From NCBI RefSeq assembly GCF_024198235.1, contig NZ_JAKCFB010000009.1:1-64000 (forward strand): a stretch of DNA of 64,000 bases. Direction: 5' to 3'. The DNA is from Myxococcus dinghuensis. GTDB taxonomy: Bacteria > Myxococcota > Myxococcia > Myxococcales > Myxococcaceae. Positions 1 through 7,993 of this stretch are shown piece by piece; position 1 is the first letter of the stretch, and every line of letters begins with the position of its first letter. A program made the position numbers and the translations under genes. Under the pieces are notes generated by a model. It was not told the DNA's origin. It did no database searches and saw only the letters and a list, made by a program, of their open reading frames with translations.

Positions 1-197
1 GGGCCCACGATGGCCACCCACTCGCCCTTCTGGATGTCCAGGTGGATGCTGGAGAGCGCGTGCGTCTCCACCTCCTCCGTCTCGAAGACCTTGGTGAGGC
101 CCTCCAGGTGGATGAGGGACTTGCCCGGCTCCGCGCTCGGGGTCGCCATCAGGGGCGCGCTCTCGGGGGTGTGCGTCGCGGTGTTCGCTGTCGTCAT
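1..197 (-). CDS. ABC transporter ATP-binding protein, N-terminal fragment
   Basis: Only about 65 N-terminal residues are in the window, and the gene runs off the left edge. After a low-complexity N-terminus (about 27 residues) the protein reads LIHLEGLTKVFETEEVETHALSS and then KGEWVAIVGP, the beginning of the Walker A region of an ABC ATPase. The 'L-x-K-x-(F/Y)-x-x-x-x-x-x-x-H-A-L' opening resembles the MacB/LolD subfamily, which energises periplasmic-facing FtsX-type permeases. It lies 76 nt downstream of lanM on the same strand, so it may be the last part of the lanthipeptide operon and serve self-protection or export. That role is inference; the permease is outside the window. An internal ATG (MATPSAEPG) is an alternative start. 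Confidence 0.75.
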   Translation of the reverse strand, partial: MTTANTATHTPESAPLMATPSAEPGKSLIHLEGLTKVFETEEVETHALSSIHLDIQKGEWVAIVG

Positions 198-273
198 CAC
201 AGGCTCCTGGGATGCCGGATGCTCGCCTTCCCGAGGCTCCGACACCACCGTTCTTCGAGATTTCTTCGGCAGC

Positions 274-3200
274 TCAGCTCACCCGGCGCCGGGGTGGCTC
301 GAGCACCAGCACCGAGGGCACCCGGGCGGGTTCGGCCAGCCGCAGCAGCGTGTAGCCGGTTCCGGCCAGACCCACCATGAAGCCCGGGGTCTCCACGCCC
401 AGCGGCACGCCGGAGAGCCAACCGTGGCGCTCGCCGCTGGCGACCAGCGTGGCGCCCCAGCGCTCCAGCTCCGGATGGGCGGCACCCCGGCCGGGGCGCT
501 CACGCGAGGCGAGCAGCAGCTCCAGGCTGCCCGCGTCGCCGTGGCAGGGCGAGTGGTCGCGGCCCAGTCCCTGGCTGAGGGTGTCGTGGAGCGCGGCGTC
601 GACCTCCTGGTGGACGAGGGCGTCGTCCAGGTGCGCCAGCGTCGCGAGCCGCGAGAGGCCGATGCCGGTGGACCCATGACACCAGGACGTCTTGAAGCGG
701 GGCTCCACGGGGCGGCCGCGCAGGTCCGGCCAGTTGCTGCGCTCCGGCACGAACAGCGAGCGCTCGTAGTCGACGGCCTTCAGGCCCGCGTCTCGGAAGC
801 GCTGCTCTCCGGTGAGCCCGTGCAGCGTCAGCAGCGCCTGGGCGATGCCCGAGGCGCCGTGGGCGAGGCCCGTCAGCGCCGCGTCCGGCTCCAGCCGCGA
901 GTACCACCCCAGGCCCCGGGCCTGCGGTCGCGCGTGGGTGAGCAGGTGCTCGCCGCACCGGCGCGCCACCGCGAGCACGGCGTCCGACGGCGCGACGTGG
1001 TGCAGCGCGGCGAGCGCGAGGATGCTCCCCGCCGCGCCGTCGAGCAGGTCGAAGTTGCCGTCCTGCGAGAGCCGCTCGTCCAGCTGCGCGGCGCAGCTCG
1101 CCGCGGTGTCCAGCAGGTCCGGCCTGCTCCACAGCGCGCCGAGCCGCGCGTAGGTGTAGACGAGGCCGCCCCAGCCGAGGAACCCGCCCACGGACGCGGG
1201 CTGGTGGCGGGGCTCGCCCTGCTTGCGCAGCATCGTCCGCACCGCGCCCCACGCCCGCTGCGTGTAGCGCGCCTCCCCCGTCAGCTCGCCCAGGTGCGCG
1301 AGGAAGAGGGCCACGCCGGGCAGTCCGCCGTAGAGGTCCAGCCCCAGGGCGCTCAGCCGCCACTGCCGGTTCAGGCCCAGGGTGAGGCCGAACCACGAAC
1401 ACTCCTCCTGGCCGCCCACGGACAGCAGCTCGAGCCGGTCGCCGACGGCGCGCGCCGCGTCGAGCAGCCGCGTCCGGTCGAGCGGCGCGGCGGCCTCCAC
1501 GGGCGCGTGGGTCGCCAGCCGCAGCGGGTCCGCCTCGATGGCCAGCGTGGCGAACGAGGCGCGGATGGCCCACACCTGCTTGTCGCGGTCCCGCTCGCTC
1601 AGCCGGCCCAACTGCTGCTCCAGCCGGTCCAGCCCGCGCTCGTCGAAGACGTCGGGAATCTCCTCGTGGGCCTCGCCCCAGACGCCGCGCCCGTCCGGGC
1701 GGGTGGTGAAGAGCGGCACGTCGCCGCGCTCCAGCGCCCGGCGCTCGGCATGGCCCACCTGCGAGAGGAAGGGGAAGCGGTCCGTGTTGAGCCCCAGCCG
1801 CTCGAAGAAGCGGTCCCGGTCCAGCGCGTTGCGCAGCAGGTCCGGGTGGTGGCTCTCCAGCAGCATCGTCTTGTAGACGAACGTGGGCCGCAGCAGGGTG
1901 CGGACCTCCACGCGCGCGAAGCGTTCCAGGAGCCCCCAGTCGCGCACCAGCGTGTCCCGGTGCGCGCGCAGGAGCTCGTAGACCTCCGTGAAGCCGCGCA
2001 CGACGCTGTCCTGGTAGCGGAACAGGTCCACGTCCATGCCCTGGAGCGTGGGGCGGTTGAGGCCGCGGCGGAACGCGCGGGGCTTGCGCGTGTAGTGCAG
2101 CTGGTCCGTCCCGGCGCCCTCCACCGCGGGGGCGTTGCGGTTGCCGGCCTGTCCCTCCGGGTTGCCCATGCCGCTGATGTCCACGCCCGCGCTGCGCGCG
2201 TCCTCCCAGGCGCGGCCGGGCAAGAGGCCCACCCGCAGCACGGAGGCGAACATCTCCTGCTCGCGCAGGAGCAGGTCGGACTGCTCCGACAGCCGCAGCG
2301 GCGGGTGCAGGAGCGACTCCAGGTCCACGAGGATGGGCTCCTCGCCCCGGGCGATGACGTTCTCGAAGTGGAAGTCCGTCCCTTCCAGCAGGTACAGCAG
2401 CGCGAGGTAGCCGCCCTGGCGCTGGTAGAAGCGCCGCACCTGCGCCTCGTCCGCGCAGGGCAGGGCCTCCACGTACTGCACCCAGCCGTGGCCCTCCCGC
2501 TCGACGTGGGGCACGCGCGGGAAGGGCGCGGAGATGCCCTTCGCGTTGACCCACTCCAGCAGCGCGTGGAAGTGGTGGTCCGTCTGGAGCGAGCGCGGCT
2601 TGTAGATGACGTGCTGGCCGGAGGCGAAGGTGGCGCGCATCACCGAGCGGCCTCCCCGGTGCACGTCCCCCATGCCCGCCTTGAGCTCCGTCAACGGCCC
2701 CGGCTCCGCGGCGCCGAGCAGCGGCCGGACCTCCGTCCAGTCCGCGCACAGCCGCTCCAGGAACTCCAGGCCCGTGTCCACCCACAGGCCCACGCGCGTC
2801 ACCAACTGGCGCGCCAGCACCGGGTACTCGCGGTAGAGCGCCGCGAGCACCTCGGGCGTGCGCAGCCGCCGCACGAAGAACTGGAAGCGCTCCGGTGGCG
2901 TGGCGCCCTCGAGGAGGCCGGACAGCCGCGCCACGTGCAGCTCGAGCACCAGCGTGCGGCTGAGCATGTCCACCATGGGCCCGGGCAGCGAGGCGAAGAG
3001 CACCGCGCCCACGGTGTCCGGGTCGAAGGGCAGCGCGCGCCCGGAGGCCTTCAGCCGGGCGATGCCCTCTTGAAGCCGGGTGTAGCCCAGGTGGAGGAAG
3101 GGCTCGGCGGCCAGCCGCAGCGCCGCGTTGGGCGTGCCCAGGAAGGACTCGGGGTAGGGCAGCGACGTGGTGGGCAGGCCCAGGGCGAGGGCCTCCTCGA

Positions 3201-3486
3201 TGTCCCGCATCCACGCGGGCGGCTGGGGCACCCGGGCGCGCAGCGCCTCGGGGGGCTCGCCCAGCAGGCGCAGCAGCTCACCCTCGTCGATGCCCGCGTC
3301 GCGCAGCCGCCAGGCGAAGCGCGCGTCGTCGGACAGGGGCGGCTTCTCCCGCCAGCGCTCGAGGCGGCGTCGGGCCAGGGCCTCGTCCACGGGGCCCGGG
3401 GTGTCCGGGGAGGCGCGCAGGGTGGCGATGCGCTCGGCGAGCGTGAGGGCCGGATACCAGGCGGGGTCGGGCTGCGACTGGGACAT
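274..3486 (-). CDS. lanM: Class II lanthipeptide synthetase LanM
   Basis: A 1070-aa bifunctional enzyme expected to dehydrate Ser/Thr of the precursor and then close thioether rings. The N-terminal half is a DUF4135 lipid-kinase-like dehydratase domain. It shows the ATP-contacting Lys (VIYKPRSLQ, near residue 290), the D-x-H-x-E-N motif (GTDFHFENV, near 374) and a following VDLE. The C-terminal LanC-like cyclase has the three zinc ligands in TSWCHGSTG (near residue 932) and SPCHGD (near 980). Length fits LanM (about 900-1100 aa). The ATG at 3486 is chosen because it begins the LanM-like MSQSQPDPAWYPA; a much longer in-frame extension would overlap the upstream gene. The upstream gene ends 14 nt before, so they are translated from one message. 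The ribosome site is weak, which suggests coupling. Confidence 0.95.
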   Translation of the reverse strand: MSQSQPDPAWYPALTLAERIATLRASPDTPGPVDEALARRRLERWREKPPLSDDARFAWRLRDAGIDEGELLRLLGEPPEALRARVPQPPAWMRDIEEALALGLPTTSLPYPESFLGTPNAALRLAAEPFLHLGYTRLQEGIARLKASGRALPFDPDTVGAVLFASLPGPMVDMLSRTLVLELHVARLSGLLEGATPPERFQFFVRRLRTPEVLAALYREYPVLARQLVTRVGLWVDTGLEFLERLCADWTEVRPLLGAAEPGPLTELKAGMGDVHRGGRSVMRATFASGQHVIYKPRSLQTDHHFHALLEWVNAKGISAPFPRVPHVEREGHGWVQYVEALPCADEAQVRRFYQRQGGYLALLYLLEGTDFHFENVIARGEEPILVDLESLLHPPLRLSEQSDLLLREQEMFASVLRVGLLPGRAWEDARSAGVDISGMGNPEGQAGNRNAPAVEGAGTDQLHYTRKPRAFRRGLNRPTLQGMDVDLFRYQDSVVRGFTEVYELLRAHRDTLVRDWGLLERFARVEVRTLLRPTFVYKTMLLESHHPDLLRNALDRDRFFERLGLNTDRFPFLSQVGHAERRALERGDVPLFTTRPDGRGVWGEAHEEIPDVFDERGLDRLEQQLGRLSERDRDKQVWAIRASFATLAIEADPLRLATHAPVEAAAPLDRTRLLDAARAVGDRLELLSVGGQEECSWFGLTLGLNRQWRLSALGLDLYGGLPGVALFLAHLGELTGEARYTQRAWGAVRTMLRKQGEPRHQPASVGGFLGWGGLVYTYARLGALWSRPDLLDTAASCAAQLDERLSQDGNFDLLDGAAGSILALAALHHVAPSDAVLAVARRCGEHLLTHARPQARGLGWYSRLEPDAALTGLAHGASGIAQALLTLHGLTGEQRFRDAGLKAVDYERSLFVPERSNWPDLRGRPVEPRFKTSWCHGSTGIGLSRLATLAHLDDALVHQEVDAALHDTLSQGLGRDHSPCHGDAGSLELLLASRERPGRGAAHPELERWGATLVASGERHGWLSGVPLGVETPGFMVGLAGTGYTLLRLAEPARVPSVLVLEPPRRRVS

Positions 3487-3500
3487 GGAGGGGGCGCGCG

Positions 3501-4574
3501 TCAGGCGGTGACCTGGCTGGAGGCGTGGCGGAACCAGAAGTGGCGGAAGGCGAGGTAGGCCTTCACCTGGAGGGGCTGGCCCGGCTGGTGGATGAGCTTG
3601 AGGTGGTTGATGCGGCGGGCGAAGCCGCTGTGCACGCCCGGAAGCTGCTCGCTGGCGCGCAGCAGGTTCTCCGGCCAGCCCCGCGTGTTGAGGGCGGTGA
3701 GCATGCCCGGCCAGGTCAGGAGCGCGTCGCGCTTGGCGGGCGTGCACAGCCCGTCCTCCACGAGCTGGTCCAGCCACCGCTTCCAGCGCGCGGGGCTGGG
3801 GTCCTTGTCCAGGATGCACTCCAGCCCGAGCTTGGGGTGCAGGCCGTCGCCCACGTCGATGTCGAGCGTGACGTCGTCCACGAAGGGCAGGGTGCGCTCC
3901 AGCACCGCGTCCAGCGGCCCGGCCTGTCCCTCCCAGCCCACGTGGCGCAGCGCCTCGCCGAGCCCCCGCAGCGGCACGCCGCGGATGCACAGCCGCAGCG
4001 CGTCCGTCTGGCGGGAGAACATCATGCCCACCTGCTCGACGCGGGGCGCGCCGGGCAGCCGCTCAAGGCAGCGCTGGAGCGCCGGGGGCAGGGCGGCGCG
4101 GTCGGGGCCCCGCAGCAGGGCGAGGCTGTCACAAACCGTGGCGGCGATGTCCGCCACGGGCTGCTCCGGCCCGAAGAAGACGCCGGGGATGGGGACGGGG
4201 CTGTGGAACTGCTCCTGGTCGAACTCCAGCCACATGTCGCGGATGCGCTGGTGCAGCGGGGAGTCGGGCTGGGCCCAGGCGCGGCAGTAGTCGCGCACGC
4301 GTTGCCAGACGGGGCTGTGGAGGAACGCGTCGGGCGGCTGGTGGTCCGGGTGGTGTCCGGCGAAGGCGGCGCGCGAGCCGTCCGCGGGGAGCAGGTTGAC
4401 GAGGAAGTCCGCCACGGGGGCGTCGTCGCCCAGGCGGCACTCGAAGCCGCTGCTCGAGCACGGGGGCAGTCGCCGCGCCAGCGCGAGGATGGGGGCCAGC
4501 GACTCGGCCGAGATGAGCGCGCTCGGCACGGAGGGCACGGCCAGCCTCAGGTAGTCTTCCATGGACCGCGACAT
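3501..4574 (-). CDS. Conserved protein of unknown function in lanthipeptide operon
   Basis: A 357-aa soluble protein sandwiched between lanT (37 nt upstream) and lanM (14 nt downstream) on the same strand. There is no signal peptide or membrane segment. I cannot assign a family by motif. Visible blocks are VTLDIDVGDGLHPKLGLE (centre), a Trp/Lys-rich RWKRWLDQLVEDGLC block, and a C-terminal RRINHLKLIHQPGQ followed by VKAYLAFRHFWF. I recall similar INH-(I/L)-K / KAYL-type endings in uncharacterised proteins beside lanthipeptide genes in other bacteria, but this is memory, not a search. Its position makes it a likely processing or maturation partner. The ATG at 4574 has GAGAGG about 8 nt upstream; MEDYLRL at 4562 is an alternative. 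Confidence 0.8.
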   Translation of the reverse strand: MSRSMEDYLRLAVPSVPSALISAESLAPILALARRLPPCSSSGFECRLGDDAPVADFLVNLLPADGSRAAFAGHHPDHQPPDAFLHSPVWQRVRDYCRAWAQPDSPLHQRIRDMWLEFDQEQFHSPVPIPGVFFGPEQPVADIAATVCDSLALLRGPDRAALPPALQRCLERLPGAPRVEQVGMMFSRQTDALRLCIRGVPLRGLGEALRHVGWEGQAGPLDAVLERTLPFVDDVTLDIDVGDGLHPKLGLECILDKDPSPARWKRWLDQLVEDGLCTPAKRDALLTWPGMLTALNTRGWPENLLRASEQLPGVHSGFARRINHLKLIHQPGQPLQVKAYLAFRHFWFRHASSQVTA

Positions 4575-4611
4575 GGGGCGCCTCTCGTTCGCTCGGGCCG
4601 GGGTGCGTGCT

Positions 4612-6912
4612 TCAGCCGATGAGTCGCTGGGGGCCGGGGGACGCGGGGGCGGTGTCGCCGGCCAGCTGCTTGTGGACCAGTTCCTTGTAGTGGCCGCCGC
4701 GGCTCATCAGCTCCGCGTGGGTGCCGCGCTCCACGAGCTTGCCGTCGACCAGGACGAGGATGAGGTCCGCGTCGCGCACGGTGCTGAGCCGGTGGGCGAT
4801 GAGGATGCGCGTGCAGGACAGGCTCCCCAGGTTCTGGTCCAACTGGCTCTCGGTGAGCACGTCCAACTGGCTCGTCGCCTCGTCGAGCAGCAGCAGCGCG
4901 GGCTTGCGCACCAGGGCGCGGGCCACCGCGAGCCGCTGGCGCTGGCCCCCCGACAGACCGGAGCCGCCCGAGCCGGAGATGAGCGTCTCGTAGCCCATGG
5001 GCATCTTCTCGATGTCGTCATGGATGACGGCCAGCTTCGCCGCCTCGGCCACCTGCTCCAGCGGGAGCGACGGGTCGCTGAAGGTGATGTTCTCCCGCAG
5101 CGAGCCGCTGAAGAGGAACGGCTCCTGGAGCACCGCGCCGAACTGGCCGCGCAAGAGGACGTAGTCCAGCGACTGCATGGGCTGGCCGTCGTAGAGGATT
5201 TCGCCGGAGGACGGCTCGTGCAGGCCGAGCAGCAGCATGGCCAGCGTCGTCTTGCCGGAGCCGCTGCGCCCCACGAGCGCCACCTTCTGGCCCGGCTCGA
5301 TGCTCAGCGAAATCCCGTCCAGCACCGTCGGCCCGTCCGCGGAGTAGCGGAAGGTGACGTCGCGCAGCTCCACGCGGCCGGACAGCGACGCGACGGGCTT
5401 CACCTCCGGCAGCGACTGCTCGGGCGAGGCCTCGAGGATGTCGATGAGGCGGTTGAGGTGCGCGCCCACCATCTGCAACTGCTGGCCGGTGGCGGTCAGC
5501 GACGCGAGCGGCTGGATGCACGAGACGGCCAGCGCGTTGAGCGCGAGCATCGTGCCCAGCGACATCTCCCCGGAGAGCACCTGCCGCGCCCCCAGCCACA
5601 GGAGCAGCAGCGGCGCCAGCGTGCGCAGCGTCAGCAGCGCCGAGTCCAGCACCGACGACAGGTGGTTCTTGCGCACCGTCACGTTCAGGTGCTTCATCAG
5701 CAGGTTGGACCAGTGGTCCAGCACCCGCTGCTCGGCGCCGGAGGCCTTGAGGGTGGCCACGCCGATGAGGGCCTCGGTGAGGTAGTTCTGCGACTCGGAC
5801 TGCGCCGTGAGGCTCTCCTGCGTGAGGCCGTGGATGCGCTGGTTGGTGCCCAGCAGCAGCGCCACCTGGATGGCGCCGATGACGATGGACACCGCGCCGA
5901 ACAGCGGCGCCTGGAACAGGAGGATGGTGAAGTAGACGAGCACCATCAACCCGTCGAGCACCACGGACAACGTGCGGCTGGTGAGCGCCTCGCGGATGGC
6001 CACGTTGCTGCCCAGGCGCGTCAGCAGGTCGCCCGTGGTGCGCTGCTGGAAGAAGCGCAGCGGCAGGGTGAGCAGGTGGCCGAACAGCCCCAGCATCATC
6101 CGCGAGTCGAGCCGGGCGTACAGGTAGATGATGACCGCCGAGCGCAGGTAGCTCGTCACGCCCTGCGCCGCCACGAGCACCAGCATGCCCAGCCCGAGGA
6201 CCGTCATCACCTCCGTGGCGCGGTAGGGGAGGATGCGGTCCACCACCACCTGCGTGAGCAGGGGCAGCGACAGGCCGATGCCCTGCATCAGCAGCGACGC
6301 GGCGAAGATCTGCGCGAGCAGCGCGCCGAAGCGCGGCATGCCCACGACGTAGGCCAGCGCGGTGCGCCAGGAGGACTCGCCGGAGCGCTGGCGCTTCTGG
6401 AAGTGGATGCTGGGCTCGAAGGAGAGCGCCAGGCCGGTGAAGCTCGCGTCGAACTCCGCCCGCGTCAGCCGCCGCCGTCCCCGGGCCGGGTCGACGATGT
6501 CCACCCGGTCCGCGGCGAAGCGCTCCACCACCACGAAGTGGTTGAACTCCCAGAAGGCGATGGCCGGCAGGGGAATCCGGTGGAACTGGGCGAGCGTGAC
6601 GGAGTAGCGCCGCGCGATGAGCCCGTGCGTGCGGGCCGCGCGGACGATGGAGAGCGCGGAGGCGCCGTCGCGGCCGGTGTCCAGGCACTCGCGGCACTCG
6701 GCCGCGGCGGTGCGCCGCCCGAAGTACGACAGCACCATGGCCAGGCACGCGCCGCCGCACTCGCGCGTGCTCAACTGCAGGATGACCGGGACGCGGCGCC
6801 ACCGGAACCACAGCACCAGCGGCCACAGCACGCGCATCACCCGGTCCAGCAGGCGCGGCGGTCTAACGGGCGCGGCGGGGGGCGGCGCGGCGGGCTCCAC
6901 GGGTTCGCTCAT
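4612..6912 (-). CDS. lanT: C39-peptidase ABC exporter (LanT)
   Basis: A 766-aa transporter that should cleave the leader after the double-glycine of the precursor and export the modified core. The N-terminal C39 peptidase has its Cys in QLSTRECGGACL (Cys52), its His in EFNHFVVVE (His125) and its Asp in VDIVDPARG (Asp141). An ABC exporter membrane domain (about residues 170-470) follows. The nucleotide-binding domain has Walker A GRSGSGKTT, signature LSGGQRQRLAVARAL, Walker B ALLLLDEAT and the H-loop IAHRLST. All key residues are present. The start ATG overlaps the stop of the HlyD-like gene by 4 nt (ATGA), showing translational coupling. Confidence 0.96.
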   Translation of the reverse strand: MSEPVEPAAPPPAAPVRPPRLLDRVMRVLWPLVLWFRWRRVPVILQLSTRECGGACLAMVLSYFGRRTAAAECRECLDTGRDGASALSIVRAARTHGLIARRYSVTLAQFHRIPLPAIAFWEFNHFVVVERFAADRVDIVDPARGRRRLTRAEFDASFTGLALSFEPSIHFQKRQRSGESSWRTALAYVVGMPRFGALLAQIFAASLLMQGIGLSLPLLTQVVVDRILPYRATEVMTVLGLGMLVLVAAQGVTSYLRSAVIIYLYARLDSRMMLGLFGHLLTLPLRFFQQRTTGDLLTRLGSNVAIREALTSRTLSVVLDGLMVLVYFTILLFQAPLFGAVSIVIGAIQVALLLGTNQRIHGLTQESLTAQSESQNYLTEALIGVATLKASGAEQRVLDHWSNLLMKHLNVTVRKNHLSSVLDSALLTLRTLAPLLLLWLGARQVLSGEMSLGTMLALNALAVSCIQPLASLTATGQQLQMVGAHLNRLIDILEASPEQSLPEVKPVASLSGRVELRDVTFRYSADGPTVLDGISLSIEPGQKVALVGRSGSGKTTLAMLLLGLHEPSSGEILYDGQPMQSLDYVLLRGQFGAVLQEPFLFSGSLRENITFSDPSLPLEQVAEAAKLAVIHDDIEKMPMGYETLISGSGGSGLSGGQRQRLAVARALVRKPALLLLDEATSQLDVLTESQLDQNLGSLSCTRILIAHRLSTVRDADLILVLVDGKLVERGTHAELMSRGGHYKELVHKQLAGDTAPASPGPQRLIG

Positions 6913-7508
6913 GGGGCGCGGCTCCGCTGGGGCGCCCCGCCGGGCACGAGCAGCTCCAGCAGCCGCTGCGAGCCCACGCGGACGCTCACCGGGAAGCGGG
7001 CGCCCAGGAGCGCCTCGGCGCTCGGCGCTCCGGGCGTGGCCTGCAGCCGCGCGACGAGCACCGCGGACGGGCCCGCCTCCGCGCGCGGCGGCAGGAGCGC
7101 GGCGCCGAAGCGCTCGCGCGCGTCCTGGGGACTGAGCACCCGGGGCTCGACGGCGAGCACGTCCGCGCGCAGGCCCGCCGCGGGAGACGAGGGCTCCACC
7201 ACCAGGGGTTGACCGGGCTGGAGCGACGCGAGCGCGTCAGGGGACAGGAACACGAGCAGCGCGGACTCGTCGGGCCCCACGCCGTCCTGCACGCGCGGTC
7301 CCTTCACGACGACGGCGACCCCGGACTCGAAGCGGGGCAGCCACGCGCTCCAGGCCAGCGCGCCACACGCGAGGAGCGTGCACAGCGTCAGCCACAGGAG
7401 CACCTGCGCGCGCGGCGCGATGAAGGCGGGGAGCACGAGCTGGGCCCGACCCTGGACGAAGCGCTCCAGGGCACCCGTGCGGAAGATGGAGGAAGGGGGA
7501 GCACTCAT
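6909..7508 (-). CDS. Small HlyD/membrane-fusion-like accessory protein
   Basis: About 199 aa from the ATG at 7508. One membrane segment lies near residues 37-57 (LLWLTLCTLLACGALAWSAW), followed by a periplasmic beta-rich region resembling the lipoyl/beta-barrel parts of membrane-fusion adaptors (FESGVAVVVKG, LQPGQPLVVEP). It lacks the long coiled-coil hairpin of full HlyD proteins, as in the short adaptors that accompany peptidase-containing lanthipeptide exporters. It is coupled by a 4-nt overlap to lanT, so it is probably the exporter's partner. An in-frame GTG at 7589 would add 27 residues but would sit 4 nt after a stable hairpin and lacks a good ribosome site; the true start is uncertain. 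Confidence 0.75.
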   Translation of the reverse strand: MSAPPSSIFRTGALERFVQGRAQLVLPAFIAPRAQVLLWLTLCTLLACGALAWSAWLPRFESGVAVVVKGPRVQDGVGPDESALLVFLSPDALASLQPGQPLVVEPSSPAAGLRADVLAVEPRVLSPQDARERFGAALLPPRAEAGPSAVLVARLQATPGAPSAEALLGARFPVSVRVGSQRLLELLVPGGAPQRSRAP

Positions 7509-7593
7509 GGAAGGCTCGTCGCCAGGGAAGCTCCCGCCAGGGGTGTGGGCTCCTGATACATCGTGAAACAGGTTTTCAGCCTGAGCCACGACA

Positions 7594-7613
7594 CCACTGC
7601 CTTTCGGCAGTGG
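7594..7613 (-). terminator. GNRA-tetraloop hairpin after lanA
   Basis: On the transcribed strand the sequence is CCACTGCC, loop GAAA, GGCAGTGG: an 8-bp perfect stem capped by a GAAA tetraloop, 17 nt past the lanA stop. No U-run follows, so it is unlikely to be a full intrinsic terminator. Such a position is typical for partial termination or a 3' stabiliser that keeps precursor mRNA in excess over the downstream export and modification genes. That role is inferred. Confidence 0.65.
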
Positions 7614-7630
7614 GCGCGGTCAGCTTGGAA

Positions 7631-7819
7631 CTAGCAGCTGCACCAGTCACAGCTGGCGGCCTGCAGGCCACCGGCCGCAACCTCGAGGACCTCGTCGGTC
7701 AGCTCGAGGATGCCGGCAGGGTTCGCGGGGATGAGGTCCCGCTCGGCCTGGGACAGCTGGTTGCGGAACTCCTCGTCCTTCCACGCGCGGATGATCTCGG
7801 ACTTGACGGTATCAGACAT
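7631..7819 (-). CDS. lanA: Class II lanthipeptide precursor (mersacidin/lichenicidin-type leader)
   Basis: A 62-aa peptide starting MSDTVKSEIIRAWKDEEFR. The leader has the features of the mersacidin/lichenicidin type-2 lantibiotic family: RAWKDxxFR near residue 12, LIPANPAG (29-36), an acidic ELTDEVLEV (39-47) and a terminal AAGG (48-51) that C39 peptidases cut after. The predicted core is LQAASCDWCSC (11 residues): Ser56, Ser61, Cys57, Cys60, Cys62, Trp59, Asp58 and no Thr. At most two dehydrations and two thioether rings are possible, leaving one Cys unpaired or free for a disulfide. The ATG at 7819 has a strong AAGGAG at good spacing, much better than longer in-frame starts. It is followed by a hairpin and then the export and modification genes. 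Confidence 0.93.
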   Translation of the reverse strand: MSDTVKSEIIRAWKDEEFRNQLSQAERDLIPANPAGILELTDEVLEVAAGGLQAASCDWCSC

Positions 7820-7862
7820 GGGCTTCTCCTTACGACGGGAGTACGGCGTGCCTGTTGAGGCA

Positions 7863-7898
7863 TTCCCGGGATTGGCCTGACGGCCTGCTTCCCGGGAA
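7863..7898. repeat. Paired TTCCCGGGA palindromes in the lanA leader
   Basis: TTCCCGGGA occurs at 7863-7871 and again at 7889-7897, centres 26 bp apart (about 2.5 helical turns). The second copy is a perfect 10-bp palindrome (TTCCCGGGAA). Both lie between the predicted lanA promoter and its ribosome site, so they could be a repressor or activator site, or fold in the leader RNA. Function is inferred. Confidence 0.5.
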
Positions 7899-7903
7899 AC
7901 GTC

Positions 7904-7933
7904 AGTATCAATTGAGTCGCGAAGTATTAGCAA
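7904..7933 (-). promoter_or_regulatory. Candidate sigma-70 promoter of lanA operon
   Basis: On the minus strand TTGCTA (7933-7928; 4 of 6 to TTGACA) is followed after 18 nt by GATACT (7909-7904; 4 of 6 to TATAAT). The surrounding stretch is clearly AT-richer than its neighbours. Transcription would start near 7897, inside the proximal TTCCCGGGA element, giving a leader of about 78 nt. This is a pattern-based call only. Confidence 0.4.
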
Positions 7934-7993
7934 GATGGAGGTATCAAACTTCAGTGGCGCTGTATGGATTCGCGGGAACCCAGCCGCTCCGCG

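Noticed and set aside
10-3558. Very long plus-strand open frame opposite lanM (1182 codons)
   Set aside because: Antisense shadow of high third-position GC in lanM; low-complexity Arg/Gln/Ala composition and no recognisable domain.
4561-7212. 883-codon plus-strand frame opposite lanT
   Set aside because: Gln/Arg/His/Ala-rich antisense frame; the minus strand holds a perfect C39-ABC transporter.
7820-7933. Longer start for the lanthipeptide precursor (100 aa)
   Set aside because: The extension runs across the predicted promoter and palindromes, and the ATG at 7819 has the AAGGAG site and the family's usual leader start.
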